NCBI GenBank assembly: GCA_002633005.1
Contig: NMRA01000014.1
Span: forward strand, 810,970-874,969
Length of the DNA: 64,000 bases
Direction of reading: 5' to 3'
Source of the DNA: Phoronis australis
Lineage: Eukaryota > Phoronida > Phoronidae
Each line of letters starts with the position of its first letter. Position 1 is the first letter of the stretch. Below, one piece after another: positions 57,601 to 64,000 of this stretch. The notes beneath the pieces were generated by a model that did not search any database, was not told the origin of the DNA, and saw only the letters and a list, made by a program, of their open reading frames with translations. A program made the position numbers and the translations under genes.

Positions 57601-59295
57601 CTGTGACCCATGGGGGAACTATGATTTGAAGAAGGGACAAGCATAACTATCTTGTTCAGCTTAAGGTTACATAGGGCCTTATCAACTTGTTGGTGTTGCT
57701 AAATATTGGCAAAACTATAGATTTTAACGCAGTTAAAGTAATTCTGAAAGTAGAAAGTCTGTAAACTTTGATTTTTGACTTTATATTAAATACAAATCTG
57801 CTACGAATTAGGTAACATGACAGCGTCTTTCTGGTAAAAATTGGCATAAACAAAGGCCCACCAATAGCAAAACAACAGTATCAAAATCATGACCAAATTT
57901 CGTTTGACATAAATGTTTAAAATGACATCTAAAAGAACTGTTACAGTTTCCCCACCTTTGTGAGTGTGCACATACCATTCAACTCTTGCTGTATCCTCTC
58001 CACCTCTTTCTTCAGACACTCCGACTCCTTACACGTGTGCTCTTCCTCAGCTTTGTCCTGCTGCGACCTCTCCAGCAAGATTTTATCTCTTTGTTCCATT
58101 GCCTCCAACCTCTCTCGTCTCGCCGTATCTCTCTCATGAATCAACATCTCAAAGTCCTTGCAAAACTCATCCCTTTGTTTCTGAATGTCCTCCTTCTCAG
58201 AGACAGCATCGCCATAACTTTCTCGCAAGTTGTTGATCTCCTTCACAGCATGATCACGTTCAATAATCACAGATGACAACTCACAGCGTAGATGTTCCAG
58301 TTCATTTTGTAATGTCTTTTTCTCAATTTCATGCGTTTGACTCTTCTTCATGCTGTCAGACAAACGATCTTGTAGCTGATCAATTTCTTTGAGCACTGCA
58401 TCTCGTTCTGACATGATGACCTTGTATTCGCTGACGGCAGCATTCCTCTCCTCCTTCATCTGCCGCAGGTCATGCTCCACTGACATGGCCTGCCTCAGTT
58501 GCTTCTTCAGTTTGTCTATCTCCTCCTTCAAGGACTGTTTCTCTCTAGACAGCTCCGAGCACTGGTGTATGACGCCCTTACAGTGTTGCTGTAGCAGGCT
58601 GTAGTCGTGACTTGTCTTCTCACTCTGTTTCACCAACTGTGCATTTTCCTCTTGCATCACCTCTAGCTTGACATTGAGATCAGCGTACCTTTTCCTCAGT
58701 CCATCACACTCTTTGCGGGTCTCTTCATACTTATCCAGGGCATGCTCATACATCTTGTTGATGACTTCGTTAGAGCCACTCTCATTAATGGCTTGTCGTT
58801 GTCGCTGCAACAACTCCGCCATCTCTTGTTTGTCATCTTCTCGCAATTTTTGCAAGTCACATACTTCCTGCTCAAGACGTTTGCGTTCTGAGAGAGCTTC
58901 GCTATTCTGTGACCGTAAACCTCGCTCGTTGTGCTCCAGCTGCTCACATTTCTTCTTATAGCAGTTGGCGTCGCGCACAGCTCTGTCACACTTCTCTAGG
59001 TTATGATTGTACTTCTGGTTCAGGTCCTGTAGCTGTCTCATGGCATCCTCAAACTGCTCCTTTAGTCGATCATAATCACGGTGTTTACGGCTGTCCGAGT
59101 GTAGCGCCATCGTTTTATATTGCTCTAGTTTATTGTGCACTTTGTGCAGCTCATCGCGCACCGCTTCTCGGTCGGTTATGACAGCAGTCAGCTCGGCTCG
59201 CAATGCCTTGATATTGCTGTGCTGATCATACTCTAGTGGAGTTACGTGACGTGGTTGATATAAAGATGGGGTCACATTGTGGCATGCTGGGTCAC
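36520..59295 (-). CDS. DLG5: DLG5 (Discs large homolog 5), lacking only the extreme N-terminus
   Basis: DLG5 is a MAGUK scaffold at cell junctions and the membrane cortex, with roles in polarity and protein trafficking. Exons joined by eye (59295-57976, 55644-55428, 54444-54309, 53700-53573, 52990-52818, 52455-52352, 51258-49883, 49743-49479, one of 48934-48739 or 47741-47546, 45939-45852, 45685-45517, 45256-45154, 44613-44472, 43730-43562, 43063-42955, 42680-42464, 41449-41232, 40868-40827, 40576-40475, 39286-39049, 37443-37334, 36623-36520) keep one frame for 5726 nt. They give about 1907 residues and a terminal TAG. Order: coiled coil (about 1-540), PDZ1 (557-640), PDZ2 (648-726), Ser/Pro-rich linker (726-1330), PDZ3 (1340-1425), PDZ4 (1475-1564), SH3 (1570-1636), basic hinge, GUK-like domain (1725-1907). 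Human DLG5 has about 1900 residues and the same order. The upstream N-terminal exon is not seen in 59296-64000. Confidence 0.95.
36655..36810. repeat. Minisatellite, ~60-bp unit, 3 copies
   Basis: Units contain CAGGGCAGGTATTWRATAAA followed by TGA and GTCACGT(G/A)G. It sits just upstream of the DLG5 terminal exon's acceptor. Confidence 0.75.
37334..37443 (-). CDS. DLG5: DLG5 exon: GUK-like domain, late part
   Basis: EVKDTFFMKEKVGTKHAKDL then FDTYQKVEAEYRHLFS, an amphipathic helix typical of GUK C-terminal thirds. Acceptor TTGCAG, donor GTAGGAT. Lies beside a minisatellite. Confidence 0.93.
37445..37665. repeat. Minisatellite, ~37-bp unit, about 6 copies
   Basis: Copies of ACACCATCAACAATGTATCC then AACTCTCTGTTACATATA, with variants, beginning a few bases before the acceptor of the 37334-37443 exon. 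Confidence 0.85.
37666..39048. other. DLG5 intron with A-rich tract
   Basis: Contains a near-pure A tract (38595-38629) that might be the tail of a retroposed sequence, and a CG-richer stretch at 38840-38985 with CCGCGG and GCGGAA repeats. No exon is needed here for frame and I see no gene. Confidence 0.5.
39049..39286 (-). CDS. DLG5: DLG5 exon: GUK-like domain, middle
   Basis: DLTEESLAVVEKKLSEGQII then YDCLSLASVRAVIDNNRHCM and HKIHPIVLFIKYKSPKQI. 'RHC.L...P.AV.RL....I.PIV.FI' is the GUK core pattern. Donor GTGAGTA. Confidence 0.94.
40475..40576 (-). CDS. DLG5: DLG5 exon: start of GUK-like domain
   Basis: MLSRPVLIIGPLSEALIKKI then SSESPDKYVLCEP. 'RPVLIIGPL' occupies the position of the nucleotide-binding loop, but the G-x-x-G-x-G-K motif is absent, as in MAGUK GUK domains, which bind proteins rather than phosphorylate GMP. 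Confidence 0.93.
40827..40868 (-). CDS. DLG5: DLG5 micro-exon before the GUK domain
   Basis: Only 42 nt: GALATYCKVDKLH, acceptor TTCTAG, donor GTAAGGA. It is needed to keep frame between VLD and the GUK start (phase 1 to phase 1). Too short to be found as a free-standing ORF. Confidence 0.85.
41232..41449 (-). CDS. DLG5: DLG5 exon: SH3-GUK hinge
   Basis: LEEDSVTIRRSISETLQDDD through a basic stretch SSRRSSFFRRRKHQRNNSKD to NSDSIPVLD. The Arg/Lys-rich hinge between SH3 and GUK is a usual site of binding and regulation in MAGUKs. Donor GTAAGTA. Confidence 0.92.
42464..42680 (-). CDS. DLG5: DLG5 exon: SH3 domain
   Basis: DQPGDSFYVRAMFDRISDED then GELSFHKDDILYVDNTLYEG and VWRAWRLDG. 'RAMFD', 'ELSF..DDIL.V' and 'W.AW' are the MAGUK SH3 marks. 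Donor GTGAGAC. Confidence 0.94.
42735..43000. repeat. Minisatellite made from a DLG5 exon/intron edge, ~65-70-bp unit
   Basis: About four diverged units of GGCGAGTATGGATGTCTGAC then TGGTCARTACRATACTCA. One unit overlaps the coding end and donor of the exon ending at 42955; the others lie in the following intron. Confidence 0.8.
42955..43063 (-). CDS. DLG5: DLG5 exon: PDZ4 end
   Basis: MNGVDLREATAEQAVIELAK then AAETSQTSILAQYNIN before donor GTGAGTA. The last 40 bases and the donor resemble units of a tandem repeat in the next intron (42735-42955). Confidence 0.92.
43562..43730 (-). CDS. DLG5: DLG5 exon: PDZ4, first part
   Basis: PRFVFLTRSSSNLGISLVGG then NAVGIFVNSVQPDSPACGSD and LRCGDRILE. 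'LGISLVGG' is the binding loop. Donor GTCAGTA. Confidence 0.95.
44472..44613 (-). CDS. DLG5: DLG5 exon: linker between PDZ3 and PDZ4
   Basis: YRGLATPSPSVEMSTQSYSS through SGSGTPTNSPRKPVST. Ser/Thr/Pro-rich, probably disordered. Donor GTGAGTC. Confidence 0.9.
44979..45052 (-). mobile_element. tRNA-derived SINE-like sequence
   Basis: On the minus strand GTGTGGCTCAGTGGTTAGAC resembles a Pol III A box and GGGTTCAAATCC a B box, 30-40 bases apart. The flanks do not form a complete acceptor stem, so it reads as a tRNA-like SINE head rather than a working tRNA gene. Lies in a DLG5 intron. Confidence 0.65.
45154..45256 (-). CDS. DLG5: DLG5 exon: PDZ3 end
   Basis: VCGINMRAADYTAAASVLRQ then CGGTVTMLVQYNPN, the last helix and strand of PDZ3. 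Acceptor GTCTAG, donor GTAAGTT. Confidence 0.92.
45517..45685 (-). CDS. DLG5: DLG5 exon: PDZ3, first part
   Basis: PQLGETRNITIQKSDEMDQL then GLQIQASQCGGIFVSSVVEG and ADAHGLQIGDQLLE. 'LGLQI' is the carboxylate-binding loop; 'GDQLLE' is the typical PDZ strand before the second helix. Confidence 0.94.
45852..45939 (-). CDS. DLG5: DLG5 exon: linker before PDZ3
   Basis: An 88-nt exon reading SDCTGGLSPFGAEHSSSNSI then PKAITKPR. Acceptor ATTCTAG, donor GTAAGTA. Phase 1 in, phase 2 out. Confidence 0.9.
45940..47545. other. DLG5 intron, AT-rich, no gene seen
   Basis: Includes a 17-bp minisatellite at 47287-47445. The plus-strand frame at 45852-46313 overlaps the real exon on the other strand and has no domain. 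Near 46070-46330 the word GGGACAAG recurs a few times. Confidence 0.5.
47287..47445. repeat. Minisatellite, 17-bp unit, about 9 copies
   Basis: Tandem AAAAGTAATCAACAGAC, nearly perfect. Its last unit (GTAATCAACAGACAAAATGC) reappears immediately after the assembly gap at 48621. Confidence 0.93.
47546..47741 (-). CDS. DLG5: DLG5 linker exon, copy left of the gap
   Basis: Same exon as 48739-48934 with Asn (HQNN) instead of Asp (HQND). It joins the next exon (45939) in frame: GGT TCA T|TG TCT. Either copy gives the same frame, so the protein model needs only one. Confidence 0.75.
48161..48620. other. Assembly gap (460 n)
   Basis: A run of n. Reading frames spanning it are meaningless. Confidence 1.
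48739..48934 (-). CDS. DLG5: DLG5 linker exon, copy right of the gap
   Basis: STSTIDRATPTPSEEFPYNQ to YSSVDRGS, acceptor TTTCAG, donor GTATGTT. It is 196 nt and nearly identical to 47546-47741: two base differences, one giving Asp in place of Asn. Because 196 is not a multiple of three, including both copies would break the frame, so only one can be used. Its surroundings are also duplicated, which points to an allelic duplication at the gap. Confidence 0.75.
49479..49743 (-). CDS. DLG5: DLG5 exon: linker
   Basis: Begins TLPHGHMATGGSSRCYQSHS and ends SPSFH before donor GTGAGTA. The ATG within it is internal; the frame joins ...HYS|S upstream at phase 2. Ser/Pro-rich linker without a fold. 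Confidence 0.88.
49883..51258 (-). CDS. DLG5: DLG5 exon: PDZ2 end and long Ser/Pro-rich linker
   Basis: A 1376-nt exon. It starts INGNSVENMTPKEAIKLIGD (last PDZ2 helix and strand). It then runs through a polar, low-complexity linker with proline patches (VPPVPPKRDN) and many Ser/Thr-Pro sites such as DSPTPRKK. PDZ1-2 and PDZ3-4 are separated by such a linker in DLG5 proteins. Donor GTACGTG. Confidence 0.93.
51770..52335. repeat. Minisatellite, 54-bp unit, about 10 copies
   Basis: Units of ACTCCTGTACTGCTAAGTAT then TGAGTGGCTTTGGTAGACAC and AAGTGTCCAGGATC. Since 54 is a multiple of three, a 195-codon minus-strand frame with an 18-residue period (SLDTCVYQSQSILSSTGV) stays open. It lies wholly in a DLG5 intron, ending about 17 bases from a splice donor. 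Confidence 0.95.
52352..52455 (-). CDS. DLG5: DLG5 exon: PDZ2 middle
   Basis: VGILVDQGLYISRISQGSVA then AREANLAVGDRIIS. The 'GLYISRI..GS.A' and 'GDRI' patterns are standard PDZ. Joins INGNSVENMTPKEA of the next exon in phase 0. A 54-bp minisatellite lies in the adjoining intron. Confidence 0.93.
52818..52990 (-). CDS. DLG5: DLG5 exon: PDZ1 second half, PDZ2 start
   Basis: VGDQLLTVNNVDVTCVDKNS then VLQAIRTGDHVISMVVRRRK completes PDZ1. VNLNVSVDK begins PDZ2. Donor GTACGAT after a phase-1 codon. Confidence 0.92.
53155..53520. repeat. Minisatellite, ~60-bp unit, about 6 copies
   Basis: Units GTGCAGTACTATATACAGTA then GACATGTCCAGGTCACACAG and GGAACACTGGTCACC. In the DLG5 intron splitting PDZ1. 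Confidence 0.92.
53573..53700 (-). CDS. DLG5: DLG5 exon: PDZ1, first half
   Basis: GGRDDVELGFDLVGGKDDQQ, where LGFDLVGG is the PDZ carboxylate-binding loop region, then FVSHVNKGSVADGKLK. Acceptor TTGCAG, donor GTAAGTA. Confidence 0.94.
54309..54444 (-). CDS. DLG5: DLG5 exon: end of coiled coil, linker to PDZ1
   Basis: Reads EKYEVMIEKEVRKQQLNSVG and ends EWETETLQFDL, directly before the PDZ1 exon. The phase-0 join to GGRDDVELGF makes the first PDZ strand. Confidence 0.92.
54915..55150. repeat. Minisatellite, ~29-bp unit, about 8 copies
   Basis: Tandem CAACTTGAACAGTGTCTAGT then GTTCATTAA. In the DLG5 intron between the two shorter coiled-coil exons. Confidence 0.92.
55428..55644 (-). CDS. DLG5: DLG5 exon: coiled coil, continued
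   Basis: Reads EALRESAELKDQREWAFKER and on to LKEYK before donor GTCAGTT. Joins the previous exon in phase 1 (AAT G|AG) and the next in phase 2. Confidence 0.92.
55705..56225. mobile_element. Family A element, copy 2 (inverted)
   Basis: Begins TTAAGGTCACATAGGACCTG and contains CAAAACTAGATTTTAACTCG then GTAAAAAGTC, matching the reverse complement of the 1946-2474 element. The right end is not clear. Confidence 0.5.
56226..57975. mobile_element. Further family A copies in the large DLG5 intron
   Basis: Ends of the same family are seen at about 57427-57452 (AATAAGGTTCTGTATAACCT, with TTTACCGAGTTAAATTCTAT just before) and starting at 57660 (TTAAGGTTACATAGGGCCTT). The first runs back to about 56900 in the orientation of the 1946 copy; the second in the opposite orientation to about 57945. 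So at least three copies are packed into one 2.3-kb intron. No coding frames. Confidence 0.5.
57976..59295 (-). CDS. DLG5: DLG5 exon: long coiled coil
   Basis: A 1320-nt exon with almost continuous heptads (for example DREAVRDELHKVHNKLEQYK, and repeated 'ERDxAxxE' patterns). Acceptor ATTGCAG, donor GTATGTG. The ATG at 59321-59323 lies before the acceptor, so it is not the start; the true N-terminus is upstream of the window edge or in an unrecognised exon. Opposite-strand frames here are shadows. Confidence 0.94.
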
Positions 59296-62200
59296 CTGCA
59301 ATGTAATAGGAGACAGTGTTCATAATAGGTTATGGGAAGTACGTGGTACAGAGATGTGGTCAAACTGTGGCTTGCTAGCTCACCTGCAATACAATATACA
59401 ACCAAGGCATTAAAGGTGTACACCCAGAAGGAGAAACACTAAAAATGACTTGGGAGGATGTAAAACAAAGATTTTTGAACCAGCAGAACAGTTGACCGGC
59501 AATACAAAGGTGAAATGACAATGAACTCTTGAAAGAGTATATTAAAGGTGTACCTTTAATCATTGCTCAGACCAAGAGTCCATTTTCCACAACATAACTC
59601 AACAGTATTCGCCTCAATCATTAATCAGTCTCGTATCTATTGGGGCACGTTTTGACTGTTGTACCTTGCAGCAGTCATATGCCCTTGTATCTGCCTTTCA
59701 ATCGGAAGGGGATTTACAGTTGAAAAAAAAAGTTTCTTATGTGAACAATCGTGAAACATCCCATTTACACGCTTATCGTCCGACCCCAAATCAGAGAGCA
59801 ACTCGGCCTTTTCAATGTGAGAATCCTACATTCCAACAATGTGATTTGTGGACAAGCTCTGCCTGCCTATGGTAATTCTACATGATTGGCCAGAATATTT
59901 TACGTATTAATGTTATGCTAATTAGTCGTGATGCTTTGTGAAAACTTGCTTTAAGTTTCTGACCTGTCATTTGATGAGAGTCCTATCTGACTTCTTATAA
60001 ACACGGTATACAGTTGTCAGGAGGGAGGTGGCGTAGAGGGCAGGAGGTGGTACAGAGGGCAGTCAAGCCAACCTGAGCAGTTTGTTGAGATAACTTATTG
60101 ACAAGGCAGTAGTGTGTATTGATCAGGGAACAACCAGACAGGGACGTAATATACAGTCAAGCGAAAACTGTGAGAAGCAGATCACTTGAAAAGCAAGGGA
60201 ACACTAAAAGACAGCAGATGAAACGGTAAAAATCAATTGAAATTACACGACTATTGGGGCACTTCCGTTTACTGTGAGAATACGATCACCTTGTGCTTGT
60301 CTAACCACATCACTTCAAGTTATAATCACATCCATTAAATGAGAATGAGGTTGTCATGATAATGCAGTACAAAAACAAAACATACTTATAGTTACTTGTA
60401 CGGAAGGTGACCTTGTCAGGGCTGCGCCTGCAAACCAAGGTTTACCACTTCATATCTAACTAGTCATCCTAAAACAAGTAATCACAATTTTGCAACATCA
60501 AACGTGGATGATGTTCATTATTTTCTGAAGCTTTAAACTTCAATGAATAGATAATTCATTCTAAAATAATTAATTTCAGTTTCAACTGTACAACATTATT
60601 ACAACTCAACTGTCATGTTTTAATATTTCCATATGCATGATTTATTACTACTCTGCCTATGACGGATTTGAAGATAATCCATGCGAATGTTGTCAGCACT
60701 CTGGTTATCAGAGCTGAGTTTGACGTGACCAAAGGGTTGTGTTTTCCTATTCCCATTTTCAAAACCTATTCCCTCCTAAATTGCGCAATCGACAACATTT
60801 GCAAGGCAGACGATATCCCAAAACGCCAAGCCACAAGTGTGAGGCCAACAGAACATCTCCAAAACATAAAATGAGGTGGTTTAGCGAGTGGTGATTTACT
60901 TTCCATAGGATGATAAGGTCAGTGTGTAAACGCCACCCCATATCTGGGCCCGAGGTCATGATACAATAACCATACAACAAAGAAATTAACAAACACAAGA
61001 AAATGTTTCAGACTTAAATGAGGTTGGCTAACCCTAAGATTGCGAATTTAAAAATCGTGCATGTCCACATTGCCTGGGTGTTGAGAGTAGTAATGAAAAT
61101 GGAATCCTACCAAAGAAAGGAATATTATGAGACTGATTTAACAAGAAAAAAGTACAAGAAAAATGGCATTATCAGATTTTTGCCATTGCTAACTAAGCAC
61201 CATTTCCTGTCCCTGTTAAGAGTTCTTCATATTTAAAATGTGTCCTGTAATTTCGAGTCTGTACAAAAGGACAACAATAAGCTGAGGAGAAAAACTGATG
61301 GAAGAGCACTTGTAAATCTTGATAGGTTTTACAAATTGAAAGTTCAGTGATCAACTGACCATCCATCAAAAGACACAGAATTCTCTGTTATGGCTCCACA
61401 GTGCTTTCTAATTAAGACAAAAAACAACAGATAAAAAGTTAATGTTTAGTAAAATTACATGTAAATTGGAAAGAAATGTACTAATAGACGGCACTGTAAT
61501 GTCCTACATGACAGAGAAACAGACTTGTAAAATCACTTTGACAACCAACCTAAGAATACAGAAATTCTTCACTTACTTCGCACCATTTTTCAATTTTTCA
61601 AAGTGTGCAAATAATATAAACTTGACCTAATATTACCATATGTCATGACATTTTCACACAACAAACCTTAAGAATAGTCTAAAATCTTTTAATGGTCATG
61701 TTTACTTCAGAAATTTGACAAAATTAAATTTCAAATGTCCTCAACATTGTGTGCTTAATGGTGACTTCCCTGTTCATAAAACGTTTTTTCCGTGTCATGG
61801 CAGACAAAAACCCCTTGAAACTCAATCAAGTTTTGCTTTAATTTTCTAAACCAAAACGATACCCAAGGTTAAGCTGCAATGTCCACAAGAACCAAAATAG
61901 AATACTGGGGGCTGTTAACAGACCAAGTTGGGCTATGAAAGAAGACAGTGTTATACGCAGAAATATAAACAAGACCACACAAATCTCTCTCGTTTGCAAT
62001 ATCATTTTATCAAAAAGGACCTAAGCCAAAAAGTTAATGTTGCGATTTCAAAAACAATGCTAAAAGTAAAACAACAAATTTAATCATTTTTAACAGACCT
62101 CTTGACCTATGGCGCTTACATGTACCAGCTGTATTTGGAAACTTAAGGCAGTGGTGGAGACTTTCATCAGCAGAAGCGTACACAAACATCTGGTGTTTTT

Positions 62201-62438
62201 AATTATGGTAATGACATATTGTTTTAATTTGAAATTGGGATTTCATACAAAAGGCAACGAGTTTCGTAACAACTGCAAAGGTAGAACATTCCAAATTTCT
62301 CTGAAAACTGTTATGAGACAAACAGCAAGCAAAATCGTAGCAGAAGGGTATCTGAGTTTCTGTCTGACAAAATATGCAAAGAATCACAGTAGCAACTCTT
62401 CAGAAAGGCAATTAGATGTGAGAACCATAAAAAAAACA

Positions 62439-62525
62439 GCATAGCAACCCAAATATTCATGCATAGCAACCCAAATATTCATGCATAGCAACCCAAATAT
62501 TCATGCATAGCAAGCCAAATTTTCA
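62439..62525. repeat. Minisatellite, 22-bp unit, 3.7 copies
   Basis: GCATAGCAACCCAAATATTC plus AT in tandem, the first copies identical. Confidence 0.93.
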
Positions 62526-62614
62526 AGCCTACCAATGAAGGTGTACCACCAAGGTAGAGAACTCCTGCGGCTCACAGCAGCCTTAGAGTCCATCTTTATC
62601 GCACCTGCACCACG

Positions 62615-62695
62615 GTGGTCACCACAGCGGTCAACACAGCGGTCACCACATCGGTCACCACAGTGGTCACCCCAGTGGTCACCACATGGTCAGTG
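62615..62695. repeat. Short tandem repeat of palindromic GGTCACCACAGT
   Basis: Six or seven 12-bp units of CACCACAGYGGT, each itself nearly a perfect palindrome (GGTCACC, CACAGTGG). Confidence 0.85.
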
Positions 62696-63816
62696 AATCA
62701 CCACCAAAGGTAGATAGTTACAGCACAATGATGACCAGGATAAGCAGTCCCCAACACTGAGTTCCAGCAGCTTCAGTCACTTAAAATCCACTGGTCCACA
62801 ATACCAGTTTACCAAGTTCAGGCTTCCTTCTCATAAACACTTAGAAAACCCAAACTTGTAATTGTAGTATAGGTCCAGGCACATAGATACAACAGTTGTT
62901 GGTTGTATGGTCAAAACTCTAGACTACTTGTCATCAAGAGTGTTTCCACTATTGATCCACCTGATGTACTGTGCCTTTTTTATATTGCAACTGCCAACAA
63001 ATCACAGCCTTTCATAAATAATTACTGGTAATAATACAGGTAATGCATTCAATTACCGACTATCACCGAGTGTGTGTAGACACAAATTAGCAGTGCGCTG
63101 TGTTTCCCAGTCGAGTCCAAGAAGTCAGTCTTAAAACTGTCAATACTTGATAACTTGTTACAAGGACGAGATATCAGTTTTTAAAAATCTGTCATAAGCA
63201 TCACCGACTTTGATTAGAATTTTGAAACCAACAAATCCTACTGGTACATTATTCAAGCTATGGAGCCAGTGTCTTGTCACTTACAGCCATTTCAGATACA
63301 GCATGGAAATGATTAATTATGCTTTGATGGTGATTTGCATGGAAAACGCACGGAATTCATGAATCCAACTTCTTTCATGGAATTAAAAGAGTTCAAACGG
63401 AATTTACATACTTCAGCAGAGATATCATAGTTCTTATATTTTTGATGTTTAATTATCAAAAGATAAGAGTATAATACACTGGTGATGGTTTTGAAGCAGG
63501 CGTGTTCAAGCTGGTCACTAAAAATGGATTAATGCAAATTTGTAAAATCAAAGAAACAAATTTATGTTTTCTAAAACATATTTCTCAATCTCTTTTGAAA
63601 ACGAAAAACCCGGGTATCTACAAATGATTCAAGGAAGCGTCTACATATTGTTCCGAAAGAAAGAAATTGCATTATATCTGTGTTAATTCGGTCCATCTTG
63701 ATGACCTGGGATGTGTTTTAACAAAGGCCGAAAGTCTGATCATAGCTAATATCGTTATTGCAAATGCTACACTGTGTTTTTAGAACAGAGAAAACATTAC
63801 AACTGTCGTCAAAAGG

Positions 63817-63990
63817 ATAAATACAGATTATTACATGGCGAAGTCGTTATCCCCCGTTATCTAGAGCCCGAGTGGATTTTGGAGAATTATCGCCCGAGGG
63901 GCGTTAGCCCCGAGGGTGATAATTATCCAAATCCACGAGGGCTCTAGATAACGGGGGATAACAACTGAGAAGATGTAATAATCTATTTAT
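63817..63990. mobile_element. Long palindromic MITE
   Basis: Ends ATAAATACAGATTATTACAT and ATGTAATAATCTATTTAT are inverted. Inside, TTATCCCCCGTTATCTAGAG is mirrored by CTCTAGATAACGGGGGATAA, and AATTATCGCCCGAGGGGC by GCCCCGAGGGTGATAATT. The whole element would fold into one hairpin of about 80 bp with a tiny loop. No coding potential. Confidence 0.85.
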
Positions 63991-64000
63991 ACCACATACT

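Larger units (their letters stand above)
59296..64000. other. DLG5 upstream intron or 5' region
   Basis: No minus-strand exon resembling the DLG5 N-terminus was found, and the coiled-coil exon starts after an acceptor, so this is probably intronic. It holds a 22-bp minisatellite, a 12-bp palindromic repeat and a palindromic MITE (listed). The plus-strand frames at 59666, 61018 and 62109 show no motif. Confidence 0.5.

Noticed and set aside
57964-59181. Several plus-strand frames of 70-97 codons and a second minus frame
   Set aside because: Shadows of the DLG5 coiled-coil exon, rich in Ser, Leu and Cys as antisense of Glu/Lys/Arg codons.
59321-59323. ATG upstream of the coiled-coil exon as the DLG5 start
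   Set aside because: It precedes a good acceptor (ATTGCAG at about 59296), and DLG5 proteins have further N-terminal sequence. The frame into the exon also fits a spliced join.

Overview
This is a stretch of an animal nuclear genome. It is AT-rich, has GT-AG introns, small exons and long non-coding spacers, and shows no prokaryotic gene organisation. The protein families and the mix of minisatellites, short inverted-repeat transposons and Penelope-like retroelement debris suggest a marine invertebrate, perhaps a deuterostome or lophotrochozoan. I cannot name the species. Three assembly gaps (n at 5899, n at 21180, a 460-n run at 48161-48620) each sit between near-identical copies of the same sequence, as expected when two divergent haplotypes of one individual are laid end to end.

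Layout. (1) 486-26304, minus strand: the 5' two-thirds of a diacylglycerol kinase theta gene (DGKQ). Thirteen coding exons, joined by eye, stay in one frame for 1510 nt. They give three complete C1 zinc domains and the Ras-associating region; the catalytic domain lies beyond the left edge. (2) 26305-30961: intergenic, with a striking 20/40-bp minisatellite and a MITE. (3) 30962-31996, plus strand: an intronless gene for a 344-residue protein with five repeats of a short 'RL..YD..K.P..SRG' motif, followed by a poly(A) signal at 32572. (4) 31997-36519: intergenic or 3'UTR sequence with inverted-repeat elements and minisatellites. (5) 36520-59295, minus strand: nearly all of a DLG5 gene (Discs large homolog 5). 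Twenty-two exons stay in frame for 5726 nt and encode a long coiled coil, four PDZ domains, an SH3 domain and a guanylate-kinase-like domain ending at a true stop. The extreme N-terminus lies to the right. One DLG5 exon is present twice, on either side of the 460-n gap. (6) 59296-64000: intronic or upstream DNA ending in a long palindromic MITE.

The introns are crowded with repeats: more than a dozen minisatellites, a LINE C-terminal remnant, a tRNA-derived SINE-like sequence, two families of short inverted-repeat elements, and two head-to-head Penelope-like fragments whose ends carry hammerhead-ribozyme-like motifs. The most interesting points are those ribozyme-like ends, a triplicated splice donor in DGKQ, a DLG5 exon edge turned into a minisatellite, and the repeat protein of unknown function. 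DGKQ (lipid second-messenger kinase) and DLG5 (polarity scaffold) are not known to work together; nothing here suggests co-regulation.
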